From Flavobacteriales bacterium (GTDB lineage Bacteria; Bacteroidota; Bacteroidia; Flavobacteriales_D; Sanyastnellaceae), in contig CANHPZ010000002.1 of assembly GCA_947462725.1 (NCBI GenBank), forward strand, positions 1 through 64,000: 64,000 nucleotides of DNA, given 5' to 3'. Every line of letters begins with the position of its first letter. Position 1 is the first letter of the stretch. The position numbers were made by a program, and so were the translations under genes. Of the stretch, positions 1 to 7,323 are shown in pieces. The notes under the pieces are model-generated. The model was not told the origin of the DNA. It was given only the letters and a program-made list of their open reading frames with translations, and made no database searches.

Positions 1-290
1 CTGAGCGGATTTCTGAGGATGTAATTGCACAATGTCATCAGTGTGGAAATCCTTTCGATCATCATACGAATTGCGCCAACCTGGCTTGCCACATTTTATT
101 TATCCAATGCCCGTCGTGCAAAGAGCAAATGCTCAGTTGTTGTTCTGATACATGCAAGGAAATGGTTCAACTACCCGAAGAACAACAAAAAGAGTTGCGA
201 AAAGGAAAGCTTCCGGGGCGCAACATTTTCAAAAAAGGCCGAGGCGAACACCTCACTTTTAAAACCAACCGCATCAAGGGAGAGGAATAA
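1..290 (+). CDS. trhO: tRNA uridine(34) hydroxylase TrhO, C-terminal end (partial)
   Basis: Reading from base 3, an open frame runs in from the left edge and ends at the TAA at 288-290. The 95 visible residues carry the Cys-rich tail typical of the TrhO (YceA) rhodanese-like family: CHQCG, then NCANLACH, then CPSCKEQ and CCSDTC. Family members use the upstream rhodanese domain to hydroxylate uridine 34 of some tRNAs in the cytoplasm; that domain and the start lie outside the window. The stop codon is one base from the stop of the convergent desaturase gene. The Cys pattern makes the assignment firm. Confidence 0.85.
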   Translation, partial: ERISEDVIAQCHQCGNPFDHHTNCANLACHILFIQCPSCKEQMLSCCSDTCKEMVQLPEEQQKELRKGKLPGRNIFKKGRGEHLTFKTNRIKGEE

Positions 291-291
291 C

Positions 292-1407
292 TCAACCGCC
301 TATCTCATCGAGTTTGGGCACGCCTTGCATGCGCAAAAATTCAATATGTGCACGCAACGCTTGGCCAAAGGTTGTTTTCTCATGATAGGGCACGCCATAT
401 TCAGCGGCTGTTTTCTTCACTATTTCTGAAATTGCCGGATAGTGCACGTGGCAAATCTTAGTGAACAGGTGGTGTTCTATTTGAAAATTCAAGCCGCCTA
501 CATACCAAGAGAGCCATTTGTTTTTTCGTGAAAAATTCATGGTAGTTCTCAATTGGTGCTCTGCCCAGGAATAGGGTATTCGTCCTTCAGCATCCGGTTG
601 AGGGAAGTATGTATCAGGAACTACATGCGCCAACTGAAACACAACAGACAATATCCAACCACTCACCGCCTGCATAAGTAAGAACCCCACCACCGCTTGC
701 CAAATAGGCATTCCAAGATAAATCGGGATAAAAATCAAAACTCCGAAATACATCAATTTCACTAGTGTGGTCTTAACGAGCCAAATCAAATTACTCGCCT
801 TGGACTGGCGGTTCATTCCTGCCTTTTTATAATGAATAAACTGCACGAGGTCTTTCAACAATCCCCAGTACAACGTAAGAATGCTATACAGAAAAAAGGC
901 ATAAACCCATTGAAAACGATGGGCTTTGGTGGTTTTTCCGTGAGGCGATAGTTTCAATGCTAGCTTGGTATCGATGTCTTCATCAAGACCCGCAATATTG
1001 GTATAGGTATGATGAAGCACGTTGTGTTGCATTTTCCAATTCATCACCATACCACCCAGAAGATTCAGACTATATCCCATCCAGCGATTCACCTTGTCAT
1101 TGGCAGAATAGGCGCCGTGATTGGCATCATGCATCACACTCATACCGATTCCGGCAAGAAAAACGCCTGTAATTGCGTAAAGTAAAAAACTCAATGCCGG
1201 CGAGGGCAACAAAATAAATTGAACAACAATACATCCCAAGTAGCCCCCAATTAAAACAATAGTTTTAATAATCATGGAGCTATTCGCATATTGGCTCTGG
1301 CCCGTAGATTCGAAATAATCATCTACCCGCTGACGCAACTCCTTAAAAAATCCTTGCTGCTCGGGTGTTCCAAAGACAATTCCTGGTTTGGCTTTATTGT
1401 GCTTCAA
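292..1407 (-). CDS. Membrane fatty acid desaturase (acyl-CoA/acyl-lipid type)
   Basis: A 371-residue integral membrane protein with the three His boxes of diiron desaturases: HDANH at about residues 93-97, HNVLHH at 128-133 and QIEHH at 309-313. Hydrophobic stretches between the boxes fit the usual membrane-spanning fold. It should insert double bonds into membrane fatty acids using O2 and a reductant. The QIEHH third box is typical of front-end and linoleoyl-CoA-like desaturases; regiospecificity cannot be read from sequence. The frame has no ATG near its beginning: the start used is TTG at 1407, with a stop 11 codons upstream and the next Met only at residue 45. It is divergent from the TlpA-like gene, 65 bases away. 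Confidence 0.88.
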   Translation of the reverse strand: MKHNKAKPGIVFGTPEQQGFFKELRQRVDDYFESTGQSQYANSSMIIKTIVLIGGYLGCIVVQFILLPSPALSFLLYAITGVFLAGIGMSVMHDANHGAYSANDKVNRWMGYSLNLLGGMVMNWKMQHNVLHHTYTNIAGLDEDIDTKLALKLSPHGKTTKAHRFQWVYAFFLYSILTLYWGLLKDLVQFIHYKKAGMNRQSKASNLIWLVKTTLVKLMYFGVLIFIPIYLGMPIWQAVVGFLLMQAVSGWILSVVFQLAHVVPDTYFPQPDAEGRIPYSWAEHQLRTTMNFSRKNKWLSWYVGGLNFQIEHHLFTKICHVHYPAISEIVKKTAAEYGVPYHEKTTFGQALRAHIEFLRMQGVPKLDEIGG

Positions 1408-1472
1408 TCGAAAAAATTTGTGCCGGCAAGTTAGTGCTCAACAAGGCCTCACACTTAGATTCGTATCATTTT

Positions 1473-2678
1473 GTGAAACATACCTCCGTGCGCTATATCA
1501 TTATTTTCATTGCTTGCCTAACCGCTGTATCCTGTCAACATCCCAACGGATTGAATGACTTAAGGGGAAATTTCATCTTGAATTTCGCCGTAGGCAAAAA
1601 CACTATTCCTGCCCGCCTTGCTATCGATGCTAAGGGCGCTTGGGCAATCCAAAACGCCGAAGAGACGATTAAGCTTGATTCAGTTGTTTTTCGATCAGAT
1701 TCCTTTTTCATCCAAATGCCTCTATTCGATAGTGATATCCAAGGTGTGCTAATTGGAGATTCCTTGGTTGGCGTTTGGACAGATCATTCACGCAAAGACT
1801 ATCACATCCCTTTCGTGGGTAAACGACATGAAGACGCCAAGGAATCAGCAACACCAGTTGACCTCCGCTTCATGATCACCCTCTCACCTGGCGACAGCGC
1901 AGCTTCCAGTGGAGGCATAGCTGAATTGGTTCAGCGCGGAAAAGTGATTACGGGAACGGTACTCACCGAAACCGGAGATTATCGTTATCTCGAGGGAGAG
2001 TTGAATGGCCACAAGCTTTGGCTCTCTGCATTTGACGGCACACATTTATTCTACCTGAATGGGACATTAAGAGGTGATAGTATTCTTGATGGTGTATTCC
2101 TAAGTGGGAAACACTGGCAGGAAACATGGGTTGGAATAAAAGACACATTATCGGCATTGCGCGATCCGTATTCAATAACGCAATGCAACACTTGCCGAAA
2201 TCCTGAATTCCAAGTCCTCAATGAACAAGGAGAACAGGTCGCTTTTGATTCAACACGCTGGAAAAACCACGTAAGTATCATTCAAATCATGGGCTCTTGG
2301 TGTCCCAACTGTACCGACGAAAGTCGTTTCTTCAAAACACTATTCAACCATTACCACACTCAAGGGCTTGAAATTATACCCGTAGCGTTTGAGCGCGGTG
2401 ATGATATAACGGCTTCTTGTATGCGCGTGCGCAAGCAATTCAATCAACTCGGATTGGAATATCCTTTTTACTACGGCGGAAAATCCGGTAAAAGCGAAGC
2501 GCTTCAAACACTCTCATTTCTCAGTGAGGTCAACTCGTTCCCAACCTCAATATTCATCGATAAATCCGGTGAAATTCGTAAAATTTATACCGGATTTTAT
2601 GGGCCTGGAACCGGGCAAGAATACACCAAACACTGCGCTTCAATAAGTGCTCTCGTGGATAGTCTTATTCGCGAGTGA
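1473..2678 (+). CDS. TlpA-like thioredoxin-fold lipoprotein
   Basis: A protein of about 401 residues with a short hydrophobic leader ending in TAVSC, a plausible lipoprotein processing site. The C-terminal 150 residues are a thioredoxin fold of the TlpA/ResA/AhpC-TSA type, with WCPNC as the redox pair. The N-terminal half is a beta-rich domain seen in Bacteroidota TlpA proteins. The likely role is periplasmic, membrane-anchored thiol-disulfide chemistry. I chose GTG at 1473 because it gives a correct n-region and lipobox; GTG at 1488 is an alternative. Upstream in-frame codons back to 1365 would overlap the divergent desaturase and lack a signal peptide. The stop codon directly abuts the stop of the next, convergent gene. 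Confidence 0.8.
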   Translation: MKHTSVRYIIIFIACLTAVSCQHPNGLNDLRGNFILNFAVGKNTIPARLAIDAKGAWAIQNAEETIKLDSVVFRSDSFFIQMPLFDSDIQGVLIGDSLVGVWTDHSRKDYHIPFVGKRHEDAKESATPVDLRFMITLSPGDSAASSGGIAELVQRGKVITGTVLTETGDYRYLEGELNGHKLWLSAFDGTHLFYLNGTLRGDSILDGVFLSGKHWQETWVGIKDTLSALRDPYSITQCNTCRNPEFQVLNEQGEQVAFDSTRWKNHVSIIQIMGSWCPNCTDESRFFKTLFNHYHTQGLEIIPVAFERGDDITASCMRVRKQFNQLGLEYPFYYGGKSGKSEALQTLSFLSEVNSFPTSIFIDKSGEIRKIYTGFYGPGTGQEYTKHCASISALVDSLIRE

Positions 2679-3257
2679 TTACAAATTCAGATATATAGCG
2701 ACGCCGCCGGAAATCGACATCAAGAAGCGATCATCCAAAATGGCGTTTGCATCATTGCTGTATTCATTAACCATATAAGCTCCATAGCCAGCGAACAAAT
2801 CAAAACTAAAAGCCTTCTGCACCACATGGAAGCCGGGACCGAATCCCATGTTCAAGCCCTTCCCATTCACACGATAGGTGTCATAGTAGCCGGTACTAGA
2901 ATATAGGTAGTTGTTCTCGGTGCGTGAGCGGTACTCGTACTCTACACCAGCATGCAGAAATAAATCGCCCACCGAATACCGCTTGATGCGCGCATAGCCG
3001 GTTATACCACCATTGTAGTACTTCTGATCACCCATGTCAGCCGGAACGAATGAGACATGAAAACCATAGATACCCGGCCAATACCGATAAGATAAACCCT
3101 TTCCGTTGGCAGAACTCAATACTAAACCAAGGCCGTGACCACCCTTGTCGTTTTTAATAATGTCGGTGTTGGACGAAGAAGGCTGGTTTTGTTGCGCAAC
3201 GATCTGATTAGAAAGAATAGAAGCAAAAATGATGATTAGCGAAAAAATGTATTTCAT
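2679..3257 (-). CDS. Small outer-membrane beta-barrel-like protein, unknown function
   Basis: A 192-residue protein with a clear signal peptide (hydrophobic residues 4-20, cleavage near VAQQ) and then alternating Gly- and aromatic-rich strands, ending in an aromatic/aliphatic beta-strand (VAIYLNL) as in eight-stranded outer-membrane barrels. I do not recognise a specific family. It begins 14 bases after the M28 peptidase stop and is probably the last gene of an rpiB - peptidase - barrel operon on the minus strand. Confidence 0.6.
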   Translation of the reverse strand: MKYIFSLIIIFASILSNQIVAQQNQPSSSNTDIIKNDKGGHGLGLVLSSANGKGLSYRYWPGIYGFHVSFVPADMGDQKYYNGGITGYARIKRYSVGDLFLHAGVEYEYRSRTENNYLYSSTGYYDTYRVNGKGLNMGFGPGFHVVQKAFSFDLFAGYGAYMVNEYSNDANAILDDRFLMSISGGVAIYLNL

Positions 3258-3271
3258 GTTTGATTGTTTTT

Positions 3272-4858
3272 TTAATTTTTAAAATCACTCACAACATCGA
3301 CACGCAAGCGGTTAGGCGTGTTCGCTACTTCCCAGGCTGTATGAAAAACTAAACGCGTTATGCGTTCCATTTTTTTGTAGCCAATTTTCTTTGCATCATC
3401 ACCCGGCTTGTGATAATCTTCATGCACACCGCTAAAATAAAAAATCACCGGAATATTGTGTTTCGCAAAATTGTAATGATCACTTCGGTAATAAAAACGA
3501 TTTGGATCATCGGGTTTATTGTAAGTGTAATCCAGACTCAACTTGCTATAAGATTGGTTGCAACTCTCGGAAATTTTATGGAGATCCGTACTCAATTTGT
3601 CAGAGCCTATCAAATAGACATAATTCGAATCTGTGTGCTCCGGATCAATTCTTCCAATCATGTCAATATTCAGATCACAAACCGTGTTTTCCAGCGGAAA
3701 TACGGGATGATCAGAATACCATTCACTGCCCAACAAACCCTTTTCTTCTCCGCTTACATGGAGTATTAAGATGCTTCGCTTTGGACCATGTCCTTCTCTC
3801 TTAGCCAGATTAAACGCTTCCGCTATTTCCATTGCTGCAGAAGTTCCACTGGCATCATCATCAGCGCCGTTATGAATTTCACCATTGATGATTCCAACGT
3901 GATCATAGTGTGCTGAAACAACAACAACCTCTTCTTTCAATTGTGGATCTGAACCTTCAATAAAAGCAAGTACGTTCTCCGCTTTGATTCGATCTATTTT
4001 CTGTTCCACATGAAAAAACAAGTCTTGTGAAACTACTACCGGCTTTTGTCTTTTTCCCTTATTGATTCTTGACTGCATCCCTTCAACTGTTTTACCGGAT
4101 GCTTGCATTATTTGATTGGCCATAGCGGGTGAAATATATATGATCGGTATGTGTTCGTCCTCTTTCACCTCCTTATCTCTTTCCAACCTCATGGGTGATT
4201 GTTCCAACCAATAACGCACTCGCTTCATGTACATGTTATAATTGGTATTCACAACCAACAAGATCTGGGCACCCATTTTCTCCGCCGCTTGCGCCTTTAG
4301 CAACACATCATCATTCCAATCCGAAGTTTCATTGCTTCCCGTGATCCTGCTCCGACCCTTGGCATCCATGGGTTCACCATTCAAACACATCACCACAGGT
4401 CTGATCAAATCAGATCGAAAACCCTTGTAATCGTTATGTCGTTCATCACGAATTCCATAACCCACAAATACAATTTGACTTGCGCTCAAATCCTGAGCAG
4501 GCATTCCGAAAAAATAGAAATCATCCAAGAAGCTCTTGCGCTCAGACCCTATCGTTGCCAACGATCCCATATTACTCTCTCGTCTGAGTGGATAGGATTG
4601 AAACCAACTCCCACTAACAACAGGACTTATCTTCAATGATTCATAGTATGTAGAAATATACTGTGCTGCCTTCTTCTGCCCAGGCATTCCTGTTTCCCTT
4701 CCCTCAAATTCATCCGATGCAAGGGTAAATAAATGCTTCGCTATGTGATCAGCCTTAATTGTCGAAGCATAGCGCATAGCCATTGTATCAGCTGATTGCG
4801 TTAAAAAATGATTCACGTGAAAAACACAGATAACCAAAATTATGTACCTCATACACAT
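3272..4858 (-). CDS. Secreted M28-family zinc aminopeptidase
   Basis: A 528-residue exported protein with a signal peptide at residues 1-20. A PA-like insertion (about 130-300) is followed by an M28 catalytic domain. Zinc-site motifs are visible: SAHYDHVG, NGADDDASGT, GEEKGLLGS with the catalytic Glu, and DMIGR. A late HEDYHKPGDD supplies the last His. M28 enzymes remove N-terminal residues from peptides in the periplasm or outside the cell. The ATG overlaps the end of rpiB by 10 bases, so the two genes are cotranscribed. A parS-like sequence (4809-4824) lies in codons near the 5' end. Confidence 0.9.
   Translation of the reverse strand: MCMRYIILVICVFHVNHFLTQSADTMAMRYASTIKADHIAKHLFTLASDEFEGRETGMPGQKKAAQYISTYYESLKISPVVSGSWFQSYPLRRESNMGSLATIGSERKSFLDDFYFFGMPAQDLSASQIVFVGYGIRDERHNDYKGFRSDLIRPVVMCLNGEPMDAKGRSRITGSNETSDWNDDVLLKAQAAEKMGAQILLVVNTNYNMYMKRVRYWLEQSPMRLERDKEVKEDEHIPIIYISPAMANQIMQASGKTVEGMQSRINKGKRQKPVVVSQDLFFHVEQKIDRIKAENVLAFIEGSDPQLKEEVVVVSAHYDHVGIINGEIHNGADDDASGTSAAMEIAEAFNLAKREGHGPKRSILILHVSGEEKGLLGSEWYSDHPVFPLENTVCDLNIDMIGRIDPEHTDSNYVYLIGSDKLSTDLHKISESCNQSYSKLSLDYTYNKPDDPNRFYYRSDHYNFAKHNIPVIFYFSGVHEDYHKPGDDAKKIGYKKMERITRLVFHTAWEVANTPNRLRVDVVSDFKN
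4809..4824. promoter_or_regulatory. parS-like site 1
   Basis: TGATTCACGTGAAAAA keeps the CACGTG core and matches the widely conserved parS consensus TGTTNCACGTGAAACA at 14 of 16 positions (differences at positions 3 and 15). parS is the ParB-CTP loading site used in chromosome segregation. It sits inside the M28 peptidase gene, about 0.9 kb left of the candidate origin. Confidence 0.5.
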
Positions 4859-5277
4859 CCTATTTTATTGACTCGCGTTTCATGTCGTCCACCTTCAAAT
4901 GGTGTTTCAAAAAAAGTCTTTGTTATTGCAATTGCTTGCTCCTCACTTACAAACCGCGCAGGTATACAAAGAATATTGGCGTCGTTATGCTGACGCGCTA
5001 AGCGTGCTATCTCTTCCGTCCAACATATTGCTGCGCGTATTCCTGCATATTTATTTGCAGTCATTGCTACACCATTTGCAGAACCGCAAATCAATACACC
5101 CATCCTCCCATTTTGAAGAACCGATTGTGCTACAGGATGGGCATAATCCGGGTAGTCAACACTGTCTTTGGAGTATGCGCCATGATCAACCCAAGTGATA
5201 TTTTCACTTACAACTGCGAGTAGTCTTTCCTTCAATTCGAATCCAGCATGATCCGATCCTATATCTATAGTATTCAT
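4849..5277 (-). CDS. rpiB: Ribose-5-phosphate isomerase B
   Basis: A 142-residue RpiB/LacAB-family protein of normal length. It interconverts ribose 5-phosphate and ribulose 5-phosphate in the pentose phosphate pathway. Visible family motifs are GSDHAGFELK at the N terminus, DYPDYAH, the active-site loop CGSANGVAMTANK with the catalytic Cys, and a C-terminal FEGGRHE. Its ATG is 21 bases downstream of a perfect TAnnTTTG element on the minus strand (5298-5305). It heads the rpiB - M28 - barrel operon and is transcribed away from the candidate origin. Confidence 0.95.
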   Translation of the reverse strand: MNTIDIGSDHAGFELKERLLAVVSENITWVDHGAYSKDSVDYPDYAHPVAQSVLQNGRMGVLICGSANGVAMTANKYAGIRAAICWTEEIARLARQHNDANILCIPARFVSEEQAIAITKTFFETPFEGGRHETRVNKIGCV

Positions 5278-5297
5278 ATGCAGTGTTTTTGCGTTGT

Positions 5298-5305
5298 CAA
5301 AAATA
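5298..5305 (-). promoter_or_regulatory. TAnnTTTG promoter element of rpiB
   Basis: The minus strand reads TATTTTTG, a perfect match to the Bacteroidota -7 consensus TAnnTTTG, 21 bases before the rpiB ATG. No convincing TTTG -33 partner is seen. Confidence 0.6.
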
Positions 5306-5373
5306 CCACGCTAGACATAAGAGTCTGTTTTTGAATTTAAAATGATAGTTATCACCATAGCTACTGACTTTTT

Positions 5374-5571
5374 TGTGAATTAGCGTTGATGAATACACAA
5401 CAACTTTATTTGTTCTGAGCACATACATCATGTCATATGACAAAAGGAAACACCATCAAAGACAAAGTTGCTGCTTAATTTCACCGAGCTATGCACGAGC
5501 TCATCCACTATTCACAACATTCATCAACAGCCATATTATCCACTACCTAACTTATACCACCATGTGAACAA
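5374..5571. promoter_or_regulatory. Cluster of DnaA-box-like sequences
   Basis: Four nonamers match TTATNCACA with one mismatch each: 5374-5382 (minus strand TAATTCACA), 5508-5516 (CTATTCACA), 5536-5544 (TTATCCACT) and 5563-5571 (minus strand TTGTTCACA). Two weaker 7 of 9 matches lie at 5391-5399 and 5501-5509. With equal base composition about 0.4 such one-mismatch sites would be expected in 525 bases. None is perfect, so this supports the origin only together with the skew flip. Confidence 0.4.
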
Positions 5572-5698
5572 CAACATTAAACGACTAATTATCAGTCACA
5601 CCTACGTTGCATAAACTGTTTAAAAACTCTACCCAAACTTGAATAACGTCTGAAGTCAAGCATATCATACCCCACTTTCTAACAGAATGAACACCTCC

Positions 5699-5741
5699 TA
5701 TAATCTATAACTAACTATTTAAATAAATAGATAATTATATA
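5699..5741. other. AT-rich element with perfect inverted repeat (candidate DNA-unwinding element)
   Basis: Only 4 of these 43 bases are G or C. It contains the palindrome CTATTTA-AA-TAAATAG at 5715-5730. It sits exactly where strand composition changes and to one side of the DnaA-like boxes, the arrangement of an unwinding element. Alternatively it could be an AT-rich upstream promoter region for the MORN operon. Confidence 0.45.
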
Positions 5742-5790
5742 CTCATGAAAAGAAAGAACGAAAATTATGAATTGAAGATGCGGTGAGCAA

Positions 5791-5798
5791 TAGTTTTG
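5791..5798 (+). promoter_or_regulatory. TAnnTTTG promoter element of the MORN-kinase-regulator operon
   Basis: TAGTTTTG matches TAnnTTTG perfectly and ends 4 bases before the first ATG (5803). A TTG at 5772-5774 lies 16 bases upstream. If used, the transcript would be nearly leaderless, or translation would start at the next Met codons (5806 or 5812). Confidence 0.5.
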
Positions 5799-5802
5799 CC
5801 GA

Positions 5803-7323
5803 GTGATGAAAATGAAATTACTGTTCACGTTTTGGATGTTGGTTGTTTCGCTTGTTGCGGTTGCACAACCGGAATGGGTCCAATACCGCTTTGAAAGTGG
5901 TGTGGTCAGTAGCGAAGGTACAATGCGAAATGGAAGACCGGATGGCTATTGGAAAACGTATTACCCATCAGGTAAATTGAAAACAGAAGGCAGTAGGTTG
6001 AATTTTCAATTGGACTCCACGTGGAATTTCTTCAGGGAGGATGGAACGCTGGAGCGAGTTATTAATTACAAGGAGGACATCAAGCAAGGATTGGAAGAGA
6101 TTCACGATGATAAGGGAAGATTAATTGAAGAATATACCAATCAGAACAATCTACGCAATGGACCGGCTCGCTCGTATTACGATTCCGGTCAATTGAAGAA
6201 GTCATTTCAATTCATCAACAACAAAGAGGAAGGGAAGGCAATAGAATATGAACGTGATGGCCGAATCATTACTCTTATCACGTACAAGAGTGGTTTCATT
6301 TATACCGAAGAACGAATAAACCGCTATGATTTGCAAGGCAGGAGAACCGGTGTTTGGCGTGATTTATACGAAGATGGCTCCATACAGCTTGATGGCAACT
6401 GGGCTCGAGGAATGAAAAATGGGGTATTCAAGTTTTATAATCGAAAGGGAGAACTGGAAAAGTTGGAGCGTTACGAAGACGATGTGCTTGTAATTGATGA
6501 AGCGGCTACTGCTATCCTGGATATTAGGAAGGAATATCATGCGAATGGAAGTATCAAAGAATTGGGTACATATCGAGAGGGAAAGCGCCAAGGTAACTTT
6601 CGGTTGTACGATGAATTGGGTAAGGAAAACGGAGGACAGCTCTACGATAATGATATCCTGCTAGGTGAAGGTATGATTGATAGTTTGGGTAGAAGAATTG
6701 GAGATTGGAAGTTGTACTACCCCAATGGATCAACACGAGCAAAGGGAAAGTATGTTTCAGGTATGAAGGAAGGACCCTGGCAGTATTTTTTTATCGATGG
6801 CAAAACAGAGCAAATTGGAACGTATAAAAATGATTTGCCCACAGGTGCTTGGAAATGGTATTATCTCAATGGGGCTTTGCACCGCGATGAAATATATCGG
6901 AATGGCAAGGAAGACGGAATGGCGATAGAGTATGATTCATTAGGTGTAGTCATTAACGAAGGAGAGTATACATCAGGTGCTAAAAATGGTCCATGGAAAT
7001 TGACAATTAATGACCACCGTGAAGAAGGCGCTTATTTGGATGGTGAGCGCGATGGTGTTTGGGTTTGGTATCACACCAGCGGAAAAAAATCTTTTGAGGG
7101 AACCTTTCAATCCGGCATTCCTGTGGATCGACATAAGTATTGGTATGCCAATGGTCAAGTTCAAATGACCGGAAAATATGAGGCTGGTGAAATGAACGAA
7201 CGTTGGGATTATTACGATCCGAATGGTTTACTTTCGTTACAGTTGGATTATAAGGAAGGTCAGGTTATTAGAATTAACGGGCAGAAGATACGATTGCCGG
7301 AAAAAAGTGAATCGGAGCAGTAA
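5803..7323 (+). CDS. Secreted MORN/YwqK-type repeat protein
   Basis: A 506-residue protein with a signal peptide (residues 1-21, cleavage after VAVAQ). Nearly all of the mature part consists of about 20-24-residue repeats of the MORN_2 / YwqK-antitoxin type, with recurring patterns such as YYPSGKL, GxxxGxW and YYxNG. Databases often label these as YwqK family antitoxin, but no toxin gene is adjacent and the label says little about function. Such repeats form extended beta-sheets, probably periplasmic or surface exposed. The stop overlaps the kinase ATG (TAATG), so the two are translationally coupled. I infer a possible link to the kinase's signal, but the kinase has no membrane segment to reach it. 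Confidence 0.8.
   Translation: MMKMKLLFTFWMLVVSLVAVAQPEWVQYRFESGVVSSEGTMRNGRPDGYWKTYYPSGKLKTEGSRLNFQLDSTWNFFREDGTLERVINYKEDIKQGLEEIHDDKGRLIEEYTNQNNLRNGPARSYYDSGQLKKSFQFINNKEEGKAIEYERDGRIITLITYKSGFIYTEERINRYDLQGRRTGVWRDLYEDGSIQLDGNWARGMKNGVFKFYNRKGELEKLERYEDDVLVIDEAATAILDIRKEYHANGSIKELGTYREGKRQGNFRLYDELGKENGGQLYDNDILLGEGMIDSLGRRIGDWKLYYPNGSTRAKGKYVSGMKEGPWQYFFIDGKTEQIGTYKNDLPTGAWKWYYLNGALHRDEIYRNGKEDGMAIEYDSLGVVINEGEYTSGAKNGPWKLTINDHREEGAYLDGERDGVWVWYHTSGKKSFEGTFQSGIPVDRHKYWYANGQVQMTGKYEAGEMNERWDYYDPNGLLSLQLDYKEGQVIRINGQKIRLPEKSESEQ

Larger units (their letters stand above)
5278..5802. other. Candidate replication origin (oriC) in the longest intergenic gap
   Basis: This is the only gene-free stretch over 300 bases. 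It lies between divergent rpiB and the MORN gene and is more than three times longer than any other divergent gap here (64-165 bases). On the + strand, 5401-5700 contains 31 G and 81 C by my count, while 5761-5880 contains 34 G and 15 C, so the skew flips within about 100 bases. The flip coincides with an AT-rich segment (5699-5741). Four sites match the DnaA-box consensus TTATNCACA with one mismatch. I see no ORF or tRNA-like fold. There is no dnaA gene in the window and no perfect DnaA box. Confidence 0.6.

Noticed and set aside
25-429. 134-codon plus-strand ORF at the left edge
   Set aside because: It overlaps the recognisable TrhO tail in another frame and the end of the desaturase; its sequence has no coherent features.
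4012-4027. TGTTCCACATGAAAAA, a further parS-like sequence
   Set aside because: It has a mismatch in the CACGTG core, which ParB contacts most strictly. Not counted, though it lies near site 1.
5803-7323. Reading the MORN/YwqK protein as an antitoxin of a toxin-antitoxin system
   Set aside because: It has a signal peptide, is 506 residues long and has no toxin-like neighbour; the family label comes from repeat similarity only.
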